Notes under the pieces: model-generated | Told to the model about the DNA's origin: nothing | What the model saw: only the letters and a program-made list of their open reading frames with translations | Database searches by the model: none | Translations under genes and position numbers: made by a program | Source: Roseibium denhamense | GTDB taxonomy: Bacteria > Pseudomonadota > Alphaproteobacteria > Rhizobiales > Stappiaceae | NCBI RefSeq assembly: GCF_009711415.1 | Contig: NZ_SMLZ01000092.1 | Coordinates: 2,604-62,837, forward strand | Length of the DNA stretch: 60,234 bases | Direction of reading: 5' to 3' | Part shown: piece after piece, positions 43,779 through 51,934 of the stretch | Numbering within the stretch: the stretch's first letter is position 1 | How the letters are laid out: each line of letters starts with the position of its first letter

Positions 43779-45314
43779 ATGCCCCATCTTCAACAATGGA
43801 TTGCCGGCGCAGCCGCTGGTGTATTAGCGGCCAGCCTGAGCCTCCTGCCCCTGTCCGCACAAGAGCCGCCCAAAATGAAGATGACCACCGAAATTCCGGA
43901 TGGCATCACGACACCTGACAACATCGAGACTCAGCTTGGCGATTTGAACTTCTTTGACGGGGTGCCGGATGCAGACACGACAGAGAAGATCTATAATCTC
44001 TACGATTTCTCGCAGGCCTACCAAGCCTATCTCAATGGCCTGAAAATCGCCTCTATGGATGCGATGCTTCGCGGCATTGAGGAATGGGGCCCGGCCAACA
44101 CAACTGTTGTTCAGTTTGCGGACCTGATGGATTCAACCGCACTGTTCCTGACGCCGAACACCACCAGTGTGTATCAGACGGCCGTCCTGCGCATGGGCGA
44201 TGAACCGATGGTGATCGAGACACCGCCAAACGTGCTCGGCTTCATTAACAATGCCTGGTTCAAATATGTCATGGACTTCGGCAACCTCGGTCCGGACGAG
44301 GGCAAGGGCGGCAAATTCCTGATCCTTCCGCCCGGCTTCGAAGGTGACGTGTCCACGGACGGTTACACCGATGTCGTGCGGACCGACACCTATGCCCATT
44401 GGGTCTTGTGGCGCGGCTATCTTGATGAAAACGGATCTCCGGAAACCGCTGTCTCGCAGACGCAGGAGCGGTTCCGGATCTATCCGCTCTCGCAGGCAGA
44501 TAATCCGCCAGAGATGACCTTCGTCGATGTGTCGGGCAAGGAATTCAACACCATCCACTTAATGGATGCGCGCATGTTCGAAGAGATCAACAACGTCGTG
44601 CAAGCCGAGCCGACCTATGGCGAAAGCCCGGAACTGCTCGGCTATCTGGCGGCGGTCGGCATTATCAAGGGCCAGGACTTTGCGCCTGATGCACGCATGC
44701 AGTCGATCCTGGAACGCGCTGCGGCGGCTGGAGCCGTCACCGTCAAAACACTGATTTCCAAACCGCGCGCGGCCGAAGCCTACTGGTATCCGGGTGAAAG
44801 CAACTGGCAAAACGCGTTCCCGGGCGGCGCCTACACGTTCACCATCGACGGTGCGATGAAACATGACTTCCGCTCGGCCTTCCACTTCTACGCGACCGGC
44901 ATCACCCCGGCGATGGCGTTCAAATCCCCGGGCAAGGGCTCGCAATATGCCTTCACCTACCGGGATGCGGACGGAAACGCCCTGGATGGCGCTAAGACCT
45001 ACAAGCTGAATGTTCCGGCGAATGTACCTGCCAAGGATTTCTGGTCGTTCACGCTCTACGACAACCAGACCCGCTCCATGCTGCAGACCGACAAGCAGTT
45101 CCCGGCCCTTGGCAGCAATGACACCGGGCTGGTGCAAAACGCCGACGGCTCGACCGATATCTACTTTGGCCCGGAAGCGCCGGAGGGCAAAGAGAGCAAC
45201 TGGCTGCAAACGGTACCCGGCAAGGGCTGGAACACGATCATGCGCCTTTATGGCCCTCTTGAGCCGTGGTTCGACCAGACCTGGCGTCCGGGCGAAATAG
45301 AATTGGTGGAGTGA
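43779..45314 (+). CDS. Exported DUF1254/DUF1214-domain protein
   Basis: The 511-residue protein has a signal peptide (residues ~8-26, AGAAAGVLAASLSLLPLSAQ). A DUF1254 domain follows (YNLYDFSQAYQAYLNGLKIASMDAMLRGI, then TPNTTSVYQTAVLRMGDEPMVIETPP). A C-terminal DUF1214 domain (PAKDFWSFTLYDNQTRSML, then YFGPEAPEGKESNWLQTVPGKGWN) is present. Proteins of this architecture are widespread in marine proteobacteria and lack an agreed function. It has a weak ribosome site before ATG 43779 and is probably monocistronic, with ~215 bases to the next gene. Confidence 0.88.
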   Translation: MPHLQQWIAGAAAGVLAASLSLLPLSAQEPPKMKMTTEIPDGITTPDNIETQLGDLNFFDGVPDADTTEKIYNLYDFSQAYQAYLNGLKIASMDAMLRGIEEWGPANTTVVQFADLMDSTALFLTPNTTSVYQTAVLRMGDEPMVIETPPNVLGFINNAWFKYVMDFGNLGPDEGKGGKFLILPPGFEGDVSTDGYTDVVRTDTYAHWVLWRGYLDENGSPETAVSQTQERFRIYPLSQADNPPEMTFVDVSGKEFNTIHLMDARMFEEINNVVQAEPTYGESPELLGYLAAVGIIKGQDFAPDARMQSILERAAAAGAVTVKTLISKPRAAEAYWYPGESNWQNAFPGGAYTFTIDGAMKHDFRSAFHFYATGITPAMAFKSPGKGSQYAFTYRDADGNALDGAKTYKLNVPANVPAKDFWSFTLYDNQTRSMLQTDKQFPALGSNDTGLVQNADGSTDIYFGPEAPEGKESNWLQTVPGKGWNTIMRLYGPLEPWFDQTWRPGEIELVE

Positions 45315-45528
45315 GCGAAAAACCGGTCCGCCGGAACATTTTGGTCACGTTAGAGGGCAATGTCAGCACGCAAGGGTTCCCTTTGGGAACCTGAAAAACC
45401 TCTATCCAACTGGACCGAAAAGACTTTTGCCGGAGCGTTCCTGCCGCTATGGTCGGCCATGTCCTTTCCGTTAACGGCAGGCTGCTTTCGCAGCCTGCAC
45501 AGTTATACGGGCTGGCTGGGAGGAAAGA
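45315..45528 (+). other. Leader of the acyl-CoA ligase with two hairpins
   Basis: In the 214-base gap GGTTCCC-TTT-GGGAACC forms a hairpin near 45370-45390, and CAGGCTGC-TTTC-GCAGCCTG forms another at 45478-45497, 20 bases before the ribosome site GGAGGAAAG. Neither has a T tract. Confidence 0.4.
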
Positions 45529-47250
45529 ATGGCAGATACCGAACGCCCGTGGACGGCGTTTTACGGGCCCGACATGCGCGCCGACATCGAGACCGCATCC
45601 TATCGCAATATCGGCGATTTGGTCCGCTCGATTTCGGATACCCACGGCAAGTCCCCCGCATTTACCGCTTGTATGCCGAATGGCATGAACGGCACGTTGA
45701 CCTTTGCCCAGGTCGATGAAATGTCCGACGCTTTCGCTGTCTATCTGCGCGAGGTGGCAGGACTGACCAAGGGCGACCGCGTCGCGCTCCAGATGCCGAA
45801 TTGCCTTTCGTTTCCAGTCGCAGCCTTCGGCATTTTGAAGGCCGGCTGTGTGCTGGTGAATGTCAATCCGCTTTACACGGCGGAGGAGATGGCCCGCCAG
45901 TTCCAGGATGCCGAACCGCATGCCCTCGTCATCATCGACATGTTTGCCGACAAGATCCCGGCAGCAACGAAGGGCCATCCGATCCCGAACATCATCGTGA
46001 CGCGGGTTGCCGAGTTTTTGCCAACGCTGCCGCGGGGCATCATCGGACTGGTGCAAAAATACTGGGACAAGAGCGTCAAACCGATCGAATTTTCCCATAT
46101 CCGGTTTGCCGAAGCCCTCACCGCAGGGCGGGCACACCGTGAGAAGGACCGGATCGAAGTGGATGCGTACCACCAGTCCATTGAGCCGGATGACATTGCC
46201 TGTCTGCAATATACGGGTGGGACCACCGGCACGGCCAAGGGCGCCATGCTGACCCACAAGAACCTGATCATCAACATGGAGCAATCGCTGGAGATGATCC
46301 CGACGATTTGCCGGGGCGAAGAGGTCGCGCTCACAGCTCTGCCCATGTATCACATTTTCGCATTCACGGTGAATCTGCTCGCTTTCTACCGTCTTGGCTC
46401 GCGCAACATTCTGATCCCCAGTCCGCGTCCGCTGACAAACCTCAAAAGAGCCTTTGAGAACTATAAAATCACCTGGATGAGTGGGGTCAACACGCTGTTC
46501 AACGGGCTCAACAACGAACAATGGTTTCTCGATACGCCGCCGAAACACCTGAAACTGTCATCGGCCGGCGGCATGGCGCTGCAGGCCGATGTGGCCCGGC
46601 GTTTCGAAGAGATTACCGGAAAGCCGGTGCTTCAGGGCTATGGCCTGACGGAAACATCGCCCGTCCTCAGTTTCAACCCGATCGGAAAAATCCGCGACGG
46701 ATCGATTGGCGTTCCGGTTCCCTCCACGGTCCTGAGATGCGTTGACGACAACGGGCATCCGGTTCCGCAGGGCGAACGGGGCGAGATCGCGGCGAAAGGT
46801 CCGCAGGTCATGGCCGGATACTGGAAAAAGCCGGCCGAAACCGCCGAAGTCCTGAAAGATGGCTGGTTCATGACCGGGGACATTGGGGTGATGGATGCCG
46901 ACGGCTACTTCACCATCGTGGACCGGAAAAAGGACATGGTGGTTGTGTCGGGCTTCAACGTCTATCCGAATGAAGTCGAGGACTGCCTTGCCACTCATCC
47001 AGGCATCTTTGAATCCGCCGTGATCGGTGTCCCGGACCCGTCAACCGGCGAAGCGGTGAAAGCCTTTGTGGTTCGTACCGACAAAAGCCTCACGGAGACA
47101 GAAATCCGGGCCTACTGCAAAGAGCATCTCACCGCCTACAAAGTCCCAAAGCTGGTTGAGTTCCGTGACGAACTCCCGAAATCGAATGTCGGCAAAATCC
47201 TCAGAAAAGACTTGCGCTCAAAAGCCATGAGCGCCCAAGCGGCGGAGTAA
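45529..47250 (+). CDS. Long-chain fatty acid--CoA ligase (FadD-like)
   Basis: The 573-residue AMP-forming ligase activates fatty acids to acyl-CoA. The AMP-binding loop is YTGGTTGTAKGAMLTHKN (near residue 225). The A5 motif GYGLTETSPVLSFNP, the MAGYWKKPAETAEVLKDGWFMTGDIG segment and the C-terminal catalytic Lys in LPKSNVGKILRKDLR are all intact. ATG 45529 follows GGGAGGAAAG; upstream in-frame extension is not supported. The BASS transporter gene starts four bases after the stop, so the two form an operon, perhaps for uptake and activation of an organic acid or steroid. Confidence 0.9.
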   Translation: MADTERPWTAFYGPDMRADIETASYRNIGDLVRSISDTHGKSPAFTACMPNGMNGTLTFAQVDEMSDAFAVYLREVAGLTKGDRVALQMPNCLSFPVAAFGILKAGCVLVNVNPLYTAEEMARQFQDAEPHALVIIDMFADKIPAATKGHPIPNIIVTRVAEFLPTLPRGIIGLVQKYWDKSVKPIEFSHIRFAEALTAGRAHREKDRIEVDAYHQSIEPDDIACLQYTGGTTGTAKGAMLTHKNLIINMEQSLEMIPTICRGEEVALTALPMYHIFAFTVNLLAFYRLGSRNILIPSPRPLTNLKRAFENYKITWMSGVNTLFNGLNNEQWFLDTPPKHLKLSSAGGMALQADVARRFEEITGKPVLQGYGLTETSPVLSFNPIGKIRDGSIGVPVPSTVLRCVDDNGHPVPQGERGEIAAKGPQVMAGYWKKPAETAEVLKDGWFMTGDIGVMDADGYFTIVDRKKDMVVVSGFNVYPNEVEDCLATHPGIFESAVIGVPDPSTGEAVKAFVVRTDKSLTETEIRAYCKEHLTAYKVPKLVEFRDELPKSNVGKILRKDLRSKAMSAQAAE

Positions 47251-47253
47251 CCG

Positions 47254-48135
47254 ATGGTTGGAGCATTTGAACAGGCGCTGCTCGCCGCAATGATTTTTGT
47301 CATCATGCTGGGCATGGGCGCTTCGCTCACCCCGCGCGATTTCTATCTTGCCCTGCGCAGGCCCTATGCCCTTGGAATCGGGGTCGTCTCGCAATACGGC
47401 TTCATGCCGTTCATCGGCTTCCTGATGACAATTGCACTTGGCCTGCCGACACCGATCGCGCTCGGACTATTGATCGTCTCGTGCATGCCAGGCGGCACCA
47501 CGTCGAACATCTTCACCTATTTCTCAAAAGGCAATCTGGCTCTGTCCGTTTTAATGACAGTCACCTCGACCGTGTTCGGTGTGATCCTGATCCCGATTGT
47601 CCTTCTCGTTTATGCATCCGCCCTTGATCTTGAGATACCCCGCGAAAACATCATTGCGACCCTGGTGATCCTGCTGGTGCCGGTCGGCATCGGCATGACC
47701 ATGCGCCGCCTGAATGCCAATGCCGGTGCCGTGACAGAATTTCTCGGCTCAGCGCTCGCCCTCTTCTTCATCGCGTTCATCGCAATTTCATGGGTTCCGC
47801 GAAACTGGCAATTCCTGCTGACCACAGCGCCCAGCACATATTTCGTGGCCATCATGCTTGGCGTCTTCGGCATCAGCATAGGCTACATCTTTGCAAAATC
47901 GCTCAAGCTTCATCCACGCAATGCCCGCACCGTTGCCCTTGAAACAGGCATCCAAAATGCTCCCCTTGCGATTGCCATCATCGCCCTCACCTTTCCCGGC
48001 GAAGAGCAGCAACCCATCATGGCGGTGGGCGCCCTTTATTCGCTCTTCATTGTGATGACATCAACTTTGGTGACGCTCATTTTCCGCCGCGCAAACACCG
48101 CAGCGGAGCAAAAAATACCAGATAGCCTGCTCTAA
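47254..48135 (+). CDS. Bile acid:sodium symporter (BASS) family transporter
   Basis: The 293-residue inner-membrane protein has about nine hydrophobic helices and the BASS pattern: MLGMGASLTPRDFYLALRRP at the start, a central VSCMPGGTTSNIFTYFSKGN with the helix-break/sodium-site residues, and LETGIQNAPLAIAIIALTF, the second crossover motif. Members import bile acids or other organic anions such as pantoate or pyruvate with sodium; the substrate here is unknown. It is four bases after the FadD-like gene, with probable coupling. Confidence 0.88.
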   Translation: MVGAFEQALLAAMIFVIMLGMGASLTPRDFYLALRRPYALGIGVVSQYGFMPFIGFLMTIALGLPTPIALGLLIVSCMPGGTTSNIFTYFSKGNLALSVLMTVTSTVFGVILIPIVLLVYASALDLEIPRENIIATLVILLVPVGIGMTMRRLNANAGAVTEFLGSALALFFIAFIAISWVPRNWQFLLTTAPSTYFVAIMLGVFGISIGYIFAKSLKLHPRNARTVALETGIQNAPLAIAIIALTFPGEEQQPIMAVGALYSLFIVMTSTLVTLIFRRANTAAEQKIPDSLL

Positions 48136-48160
48136 TCCGGCAGCGCCGCGGCGGAAGACG

Positions 48161-48216
48161 TTCAACGCCCGAAACTGACCGGAGAATAGTTGGCCGGACA
48201 ACTTCGGGCGTTTGAA
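48161..48216. other. Long imperfect hairpin after the BASS gene
   Basis: TTCAACGCCCGAA (48161-48173) pairs with TTCGGGCGTTTGAA (48203-48216, one-base bulge), and CTGACCGG pairs with CCGGACAA-type sequence inside. There is no T tract. It may be a non-canonical terminator or a palindromic repeat between convergent genes. Confidence 0.5.
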
Positions 48217-48359
48217 ACCACTTGGCTGTTGCTTGAAGCTAAGGCTGCCGCTGGTGGGAAGCCGGGACGACCACCTCAGGGCTAGGTGGTTGGCAGGGCT
48301 TTAAGACGCGCTGCTGCGACGAAACTGGCGAAAACGCGGCAGCTGGCGGCTGTCTTTGA

Positions 48360-48986
48360 TCAGGTATCAACGGCCTGTAGCAATGGGTGCCACTGCCCCC
48401 GGATCTCATGGGACCGGGTATCGGAATAGTCGAAAATCCCGGATCCCGCAGCTGCATGTTTTGCATAAGCGACCCGGTCGGAAATCCGCGCCAAAAGCGG
48501 GTAGCCCTTCTTTGACAGCGTCTGCTCCAGTTCCCCGACCTGGGTGGACCGGCGGTTGATCCGGTTTGCAACCACGAAAATGTCCGCCTTGCCTTTCCGG
48601 ACACGCTTGATGTCGGAAATTCCGTCGAGAAACTTCAAGGTTGCGTCCCAATCGAAAGCGGACGCCAAAACCGGGACAATAATGTCGGACGCTTCTGCGA
48701 TCAGGTTCTTGGCATGCTCGGAGCGCAAGCCCCCCGGGCCATCTATAACAATCGCATCCAGTTTCTTGTCCTTGTCCCCAATCGCCTCCTCCTTGGTCCA
48801 GTTCAAACCTTCGATAGCGGCGAGGCTCTTCGGTCGGCGCTTGAGCCAGGACAGGCTGGATTTCTGACGGTCGGCGTCTGCAAGGGCAACATCTTCACCG
48901 CGCGCGGCCAGTGCAGCTGCAAGATTCGTCGCAACGGTCGTTTTTCCGCATCCGCCCTTGGAGTTCACCACCAGAATCTTGCGCAT
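48360..48986 (-). CDS. Orphan ParA/MinD-family ATPase
   Basis: The 208-residue P-loop ATPase has the deviant Walker A KGGCGKTT at residues 10-17 and a DADRQKSSLSWLKRRP segment following it. VIDGPGGLRSEHAKNLIAEASDIIVPV is the Walker B/switch region (IVIDGPGG). This resembles short ParA-like proteins that position cargo or act in cell-pole organisation. No parB or centromere-like repeats are adjacent, so it is not a plasmid partition pair. ATG 48986 (MRKILVVN) follows GAGGTGAGG; the earlier in-frame start adds 14 unrelated residues. Confidence 0.85.
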   Translation of the reverse strand: MRKILVVNSKGGCGKTTVATNLAAALAARGEDVALADADRQKSSLSWLKRRPKSLAAIEGLNWTKEEAIGDKDKKLDAIVIDGPGGLRSEHAKNLIAEASDIIVPVLASAFDWDATLKFLDGISDIKRVRKGKADIFVVANRINRRSTQVGELEQTLSKKGYPLLARISDRVAYAKHAAAGSGIFDYSDTRSHEIRGQWHPLLQAVDT

Positions 48987-49124
48987 GTCCTCACCTCTAA
49001 AATCTTCTCTTGTATTGCCGCCCAACATAGGCGCACAGATTGCACCTTTTCAAGTGCAGCGCTTCGAAAAGTTACCATTTCGTGGCGACAAAGCGGCAGA
49101 CATCGGGTATAGCTTTCGATCACC

Positions 49125-50306
49125 ATGGAAGTGATTACAAAAACAAAAGATCTCGCTGCTGCCTGCCAGCGCCTCGCCGCCTACGACTATGTCACCGTTG
49201 ACACGGAGTTCCTCCGTGAAACGACCTTCTGGCCGAAACTCTGTGTCATTCAGATGGCCGGTCCCGACATGGCCTTTATCGTCGACGCCTTGGCCGAAGG
49301 ACTTGACCTTGCTCCCTTTTTCGACCTTATGCGCGACGCCAGTGTGACAAAGGTCTTCCATGCAGCCCGTCAGGATATTGAAATCATCTACCATTTGGGA
49401 GAGCTGATCCCGGCGCCGCTCTTCGACACCCAGGTTGCCGCCATGGTTTGCGGCTTTGGTGATTCCATTTCCTATGATCAGCTGGTCTACAAGGTGACCG
49501 GAGCGCGGATTGACAAGTCGTCCCGATTCACGGATTGGGCCCGCCGTCCGCTGACAGCCAAACAGCTTGATTATGCTCTCGCAGACGTGACGCACCTGCG
49601 CGACGCCTTCCAGTTCCTCAAGGCAAACCTTGCCGAACAAAACAGAAGCCATTGGGTTCAGGACGAAATGGAGGTCCTGACGTCGATTGCGACCTACCGG
49701 ACGGATCCTGAGCAGGCCTGGAAGCGGCTCAAACTGCGCGTTCGAAAACCAATCGAACTGGCCGTCATGATGGAGTTGGCCGCCTGGAGAGAGCGTGAGG
49801 CCCAGTCGCGGGATGTGCCGCGCAGCCGGGTAATTAAGGATGACGCGATCTATGAAATCGCAGCTCAACAACCCGCCTCAGCCGAAGCCCTCGGCCGTCT
49901 GAGGACCATTCCGCGCGGGTTTGAGCGTTCCAAATCGGCGGACGCGATCATTAGGGCCGTTCAGAGGGCCCTCGACTTGCCGAAAAACGATCTTCCGAAA
50001 CTGCCGAAAGGCCGTCAGGCACCGGACGGGTCAGCGGCTGCGGTCGACCTTTTGAAGGTGCTGCTCAAACTGGTCAGTGAAGCGCATGGCGTTGCGGCAA
50101 AAGTCATTGCGACTGTCGACGATATCGAAAAGATCGCAGCGGACGACGATGCCGATGTCGCCGCTTTGAAGGGCTGGCGGCGCGAGCTTTTCGGTGAAAC
50201 CGCCTTGAAACTCAAACGCGGTGAAGTGGCCCTCGCCTTCCAGGACCGGCATATCGTTGCCATCGAGCAACCCCCTGCGCCTGTCAGCAGCCAAGCAGCC
50301 GAATAG
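49125..50306 (+). CDS. rnd: Ribonuclease D
   Basis: The 393-residue 3'-5' exoribonuclease trims tRNA precursors and other structured RNAs. It has the DEDD-type exonuclease domain, with Asp26 and Glu28 in [11 protein letters not shown], the second Asp in [15 protein letters not shown] and the third in [13 protein letters not shown]. It ends with HRDC-like C-terminal helices (residues ~215-300). ATG 49125 is 138 bases after the divergent ParA-like gene. In related genomes rnd lies between aspS and ppx; here it keeps ppx as a convergent neighbour. Confidence 0.9.
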   Translation: MEVITKTKDLAAACQRLAAYDYVTVDTEFLRETTFWPKLCVIQMAGPDMAFIVDALAEGLDLAPFFDLMRDASVTKVFHAARQDIEIIYHLGELIPAPLFDTQVAAMVCGFGDSISYDQLVYKVTGARIDKSSRFTDWARRPLTAKQLDYALADVTHLRDAFQFLKANLAEQNRSHWVQDEMEVLTSIATYRTDPEQAWKRLKLRVRKPIELAVMMELAAWREREAQSRDVPRSRVIKDDAIYEIAAQQPASAEALGRLRTIPRGFERSKSADAIIRAVQRALDLPKNDLPKLPKGRQAPDGSAAAVDLLKVLLKLVSEAHGVAAKVIATVDDIEKIAADDDADVAALKGWRRELFGETALKLKRGEVALAFQDRHIVAIEQPPAPVSSQAAE

Positions 50307-50333
50307 CCAAAGATCAGTGTCTCTAGCCCGACG

Positions 50334-50401
50334 CTAGATCATGCCATATGCGATCAGCTTTGAGCCGTGAACCGGCTCCGGTTTATCGCCCGCTGATCTA
50401 G
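50334..50401. repeat. Dispersed palindromic repeat, copy 1
   Basis: CTAGATCA (50334-50341) and TGATCTAG (50394-50401) are perfect inverted ends of a 68-base element between convergent rnd and ppx. Its 49-base core (50352-50400) matches 40 of 49 bases with 60072-60120, including an exact shared 17-base 3' end. Confidence 0.75.
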
Positions 50402-50415
50402 CCGTGTCCATCGCA

Positions 50416-51933
50416 TCAGATGGCGATGGTGATGTGCCGGTCCACAATCTTCGCCAGTTGACCGACCCGTTTGCGCAAGCGCTCACCATCAAGATCGGAA
50501 AGGCTCTTGCCCAGCGCCAGAACAACTTCATCGCCTGACGTTTTGATTTGCACTTTCGGCAGCATGCCCGCCATGGACGCACTGAGAAGCGATGCCACGC
50601 GCAAAATCGCCCCCAGCATCTTCGCCCGGCTTCTGAGGCGGTCCGTGAACAGGTCCCTTATGACCTGAGACAAGGCCCCTTCCCGTAAGCCCTCATGACG
50701 ATAAAAAACCGAGGCTGCCAGATAAGCGCGGCTGGCGTGATCCAATCCAACAAAGGACGCGTTGGATATGATGTTCAAGCTCTGCTCGCCGCGGTAATCC
50801 GGATGTGCGCGCCAGCCGATATCCGACAACAGGCAGGCAGCCCGGCGAAGGCGCACCTCCTCCTCCATCTCATCAATGCCAAGGACTTCGAACAACCGGT
50901 CTGTCCAGGCAATCAGCTCCTCGGCATGCTCCGGAGAGCGGGCCCTCAGCGTACACAGCTCACGCGCAGCCTCAATCACGGGATCCTGCACCTGGATGTC
51001 CTCCGGAAGGCGCTCATGAAGCAGGCCTTCACGGACCCCGGTTGCAGAGAAAACGACCCGTTCGGCCTTCATGGAGGTCAGGATCTTTTCCATGACCACC
51101 GCCCCGATCGGCACCAGGGCGCGGCGCTGTTTGGAGACAACCTCGGACATGTCGATGCCCTCGAGGTTCGCGACCTGAATATCCCGGCAGAACGCAATCG
51201 CCTCTTCCGCACCGATTTCGTAATTATGCATCACATGCAGCGGATATCCTCTTTGCATGAGATGCAGCCGGCCAAGGGAGCGCCAAGTTCCACCGACAGC
51301 ATAAAACGTACGCTCGCCAGCCGCCAATTCCGGCCACTTATAGTCTTTGAGGGTTTCAGCCGTGATTTTGAGTGCCTTTGAAATTTTGCCGCCCGCCATT
51401 TCGGTCAGGCGCAAGCCGCCGAGCGGGAATGTCATCCCGTGTCCGGGCGCGTTTGGCGCCACTTCGACAAGCTCAAGGCTGCCGCCACCCATGTCGCCGA
51501 CAACCCCGCGCGGTTTCCAGAACCCGGCAATGACGCCCATGGCGGAGTAGTAGGCCTCTTCGTTGCCGTCGAGAATCCTGACTGGCGCTTCCAGGATCTT
51601 TTCCACCTCGCGGACAAACTCGGGCCCGTTCTCCGCGTCCCTCGCCGCGGCCGTGGCAACAATGTAGGTTTCCTGGCAATTCGTGTGCTCAATCAGCATC
51701 TTGAACCGGGTGAGTTCGCCCAGAGCCAGCTTGACGGATTCATCGGCAAGACGGCCGGTTGCTGCGATCCCCCGCCCAAGACCGGCCAGCAGCTTTTCAT
51801 TGAACAGCATGGTCGGCGTCCGGGCCTTGCGCTCATAAATGACAAGGCGCACGGAGTTCGAACCGATGTCCACGACCGCAACCGGCCCGGACCCGTTGAG
51901 CCGGCCGCGCGCCGGCTTGTAGTCGCTTGCCAT
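50416..51933 (-). CDS. ppx: Exopolyphosphatase (Ppx/GppA family)
   Basis: The 505-residue protein hydrolyses polyphosphate and possibly pppGpp. Family landmarks are VVDIGSNSVRLVIYERKAR near residue 20 (ATP-binding phosphate-1 motif), EAYYSAMGVIAGF and VVGDMGGGSLELVEV (phosphate-2), followed by an HD-like C-terminal half with CLLSDIGWRAHPDYR. It begins one base after the ppk1 stop, the usual ppk-ppx operon, so synthesis and breakdown of polyphosphate are coregulated. Confidence 0.92.
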   Translation of the reverse strand: MASDYKPARGRLNGSGPVAVVDIGSNSVRLVIYERKARTPTMLFNEKLLAGLGRGIAATGRLADESVKLALGELTRFKMLIEHTNCQETYIVATAAARDAENGPEFVREVEKILEAPVRILDGNEEAYYSAMGVIAGFWKPRGVVGDMGGGSLELVEVAPNAPGHGMTFPLGGLRLTEMAGGKISKALKITAETLKDYKWPELAAGERTFYAVGGTWRSLGRLHLMQRGYPLHVMHNYEIGAEEAIAFCRDIQVANLEGIDMSEVVSKQRRALVPIGAVVMEKILTSMKAERVVFSATGVREGLLHERLPEDIQVQDPVIEAARELCTLRARSPEHAEELIAWTDRLFEVLGIDEMEEEVRLRRAACLLSDIGWRAHPDYRGEQSLNIISNASFVGLDHASRAYLAASVFYRHEGLREGALSQVIRDLFTDRLRSRAKMLGAILRVASLLSASMAGMLPKVQIKTSGDEVVLALGKSLSDLDGERLRKRVGQLAKIVDRHITIAI

Positions 51934-51934
51934 T

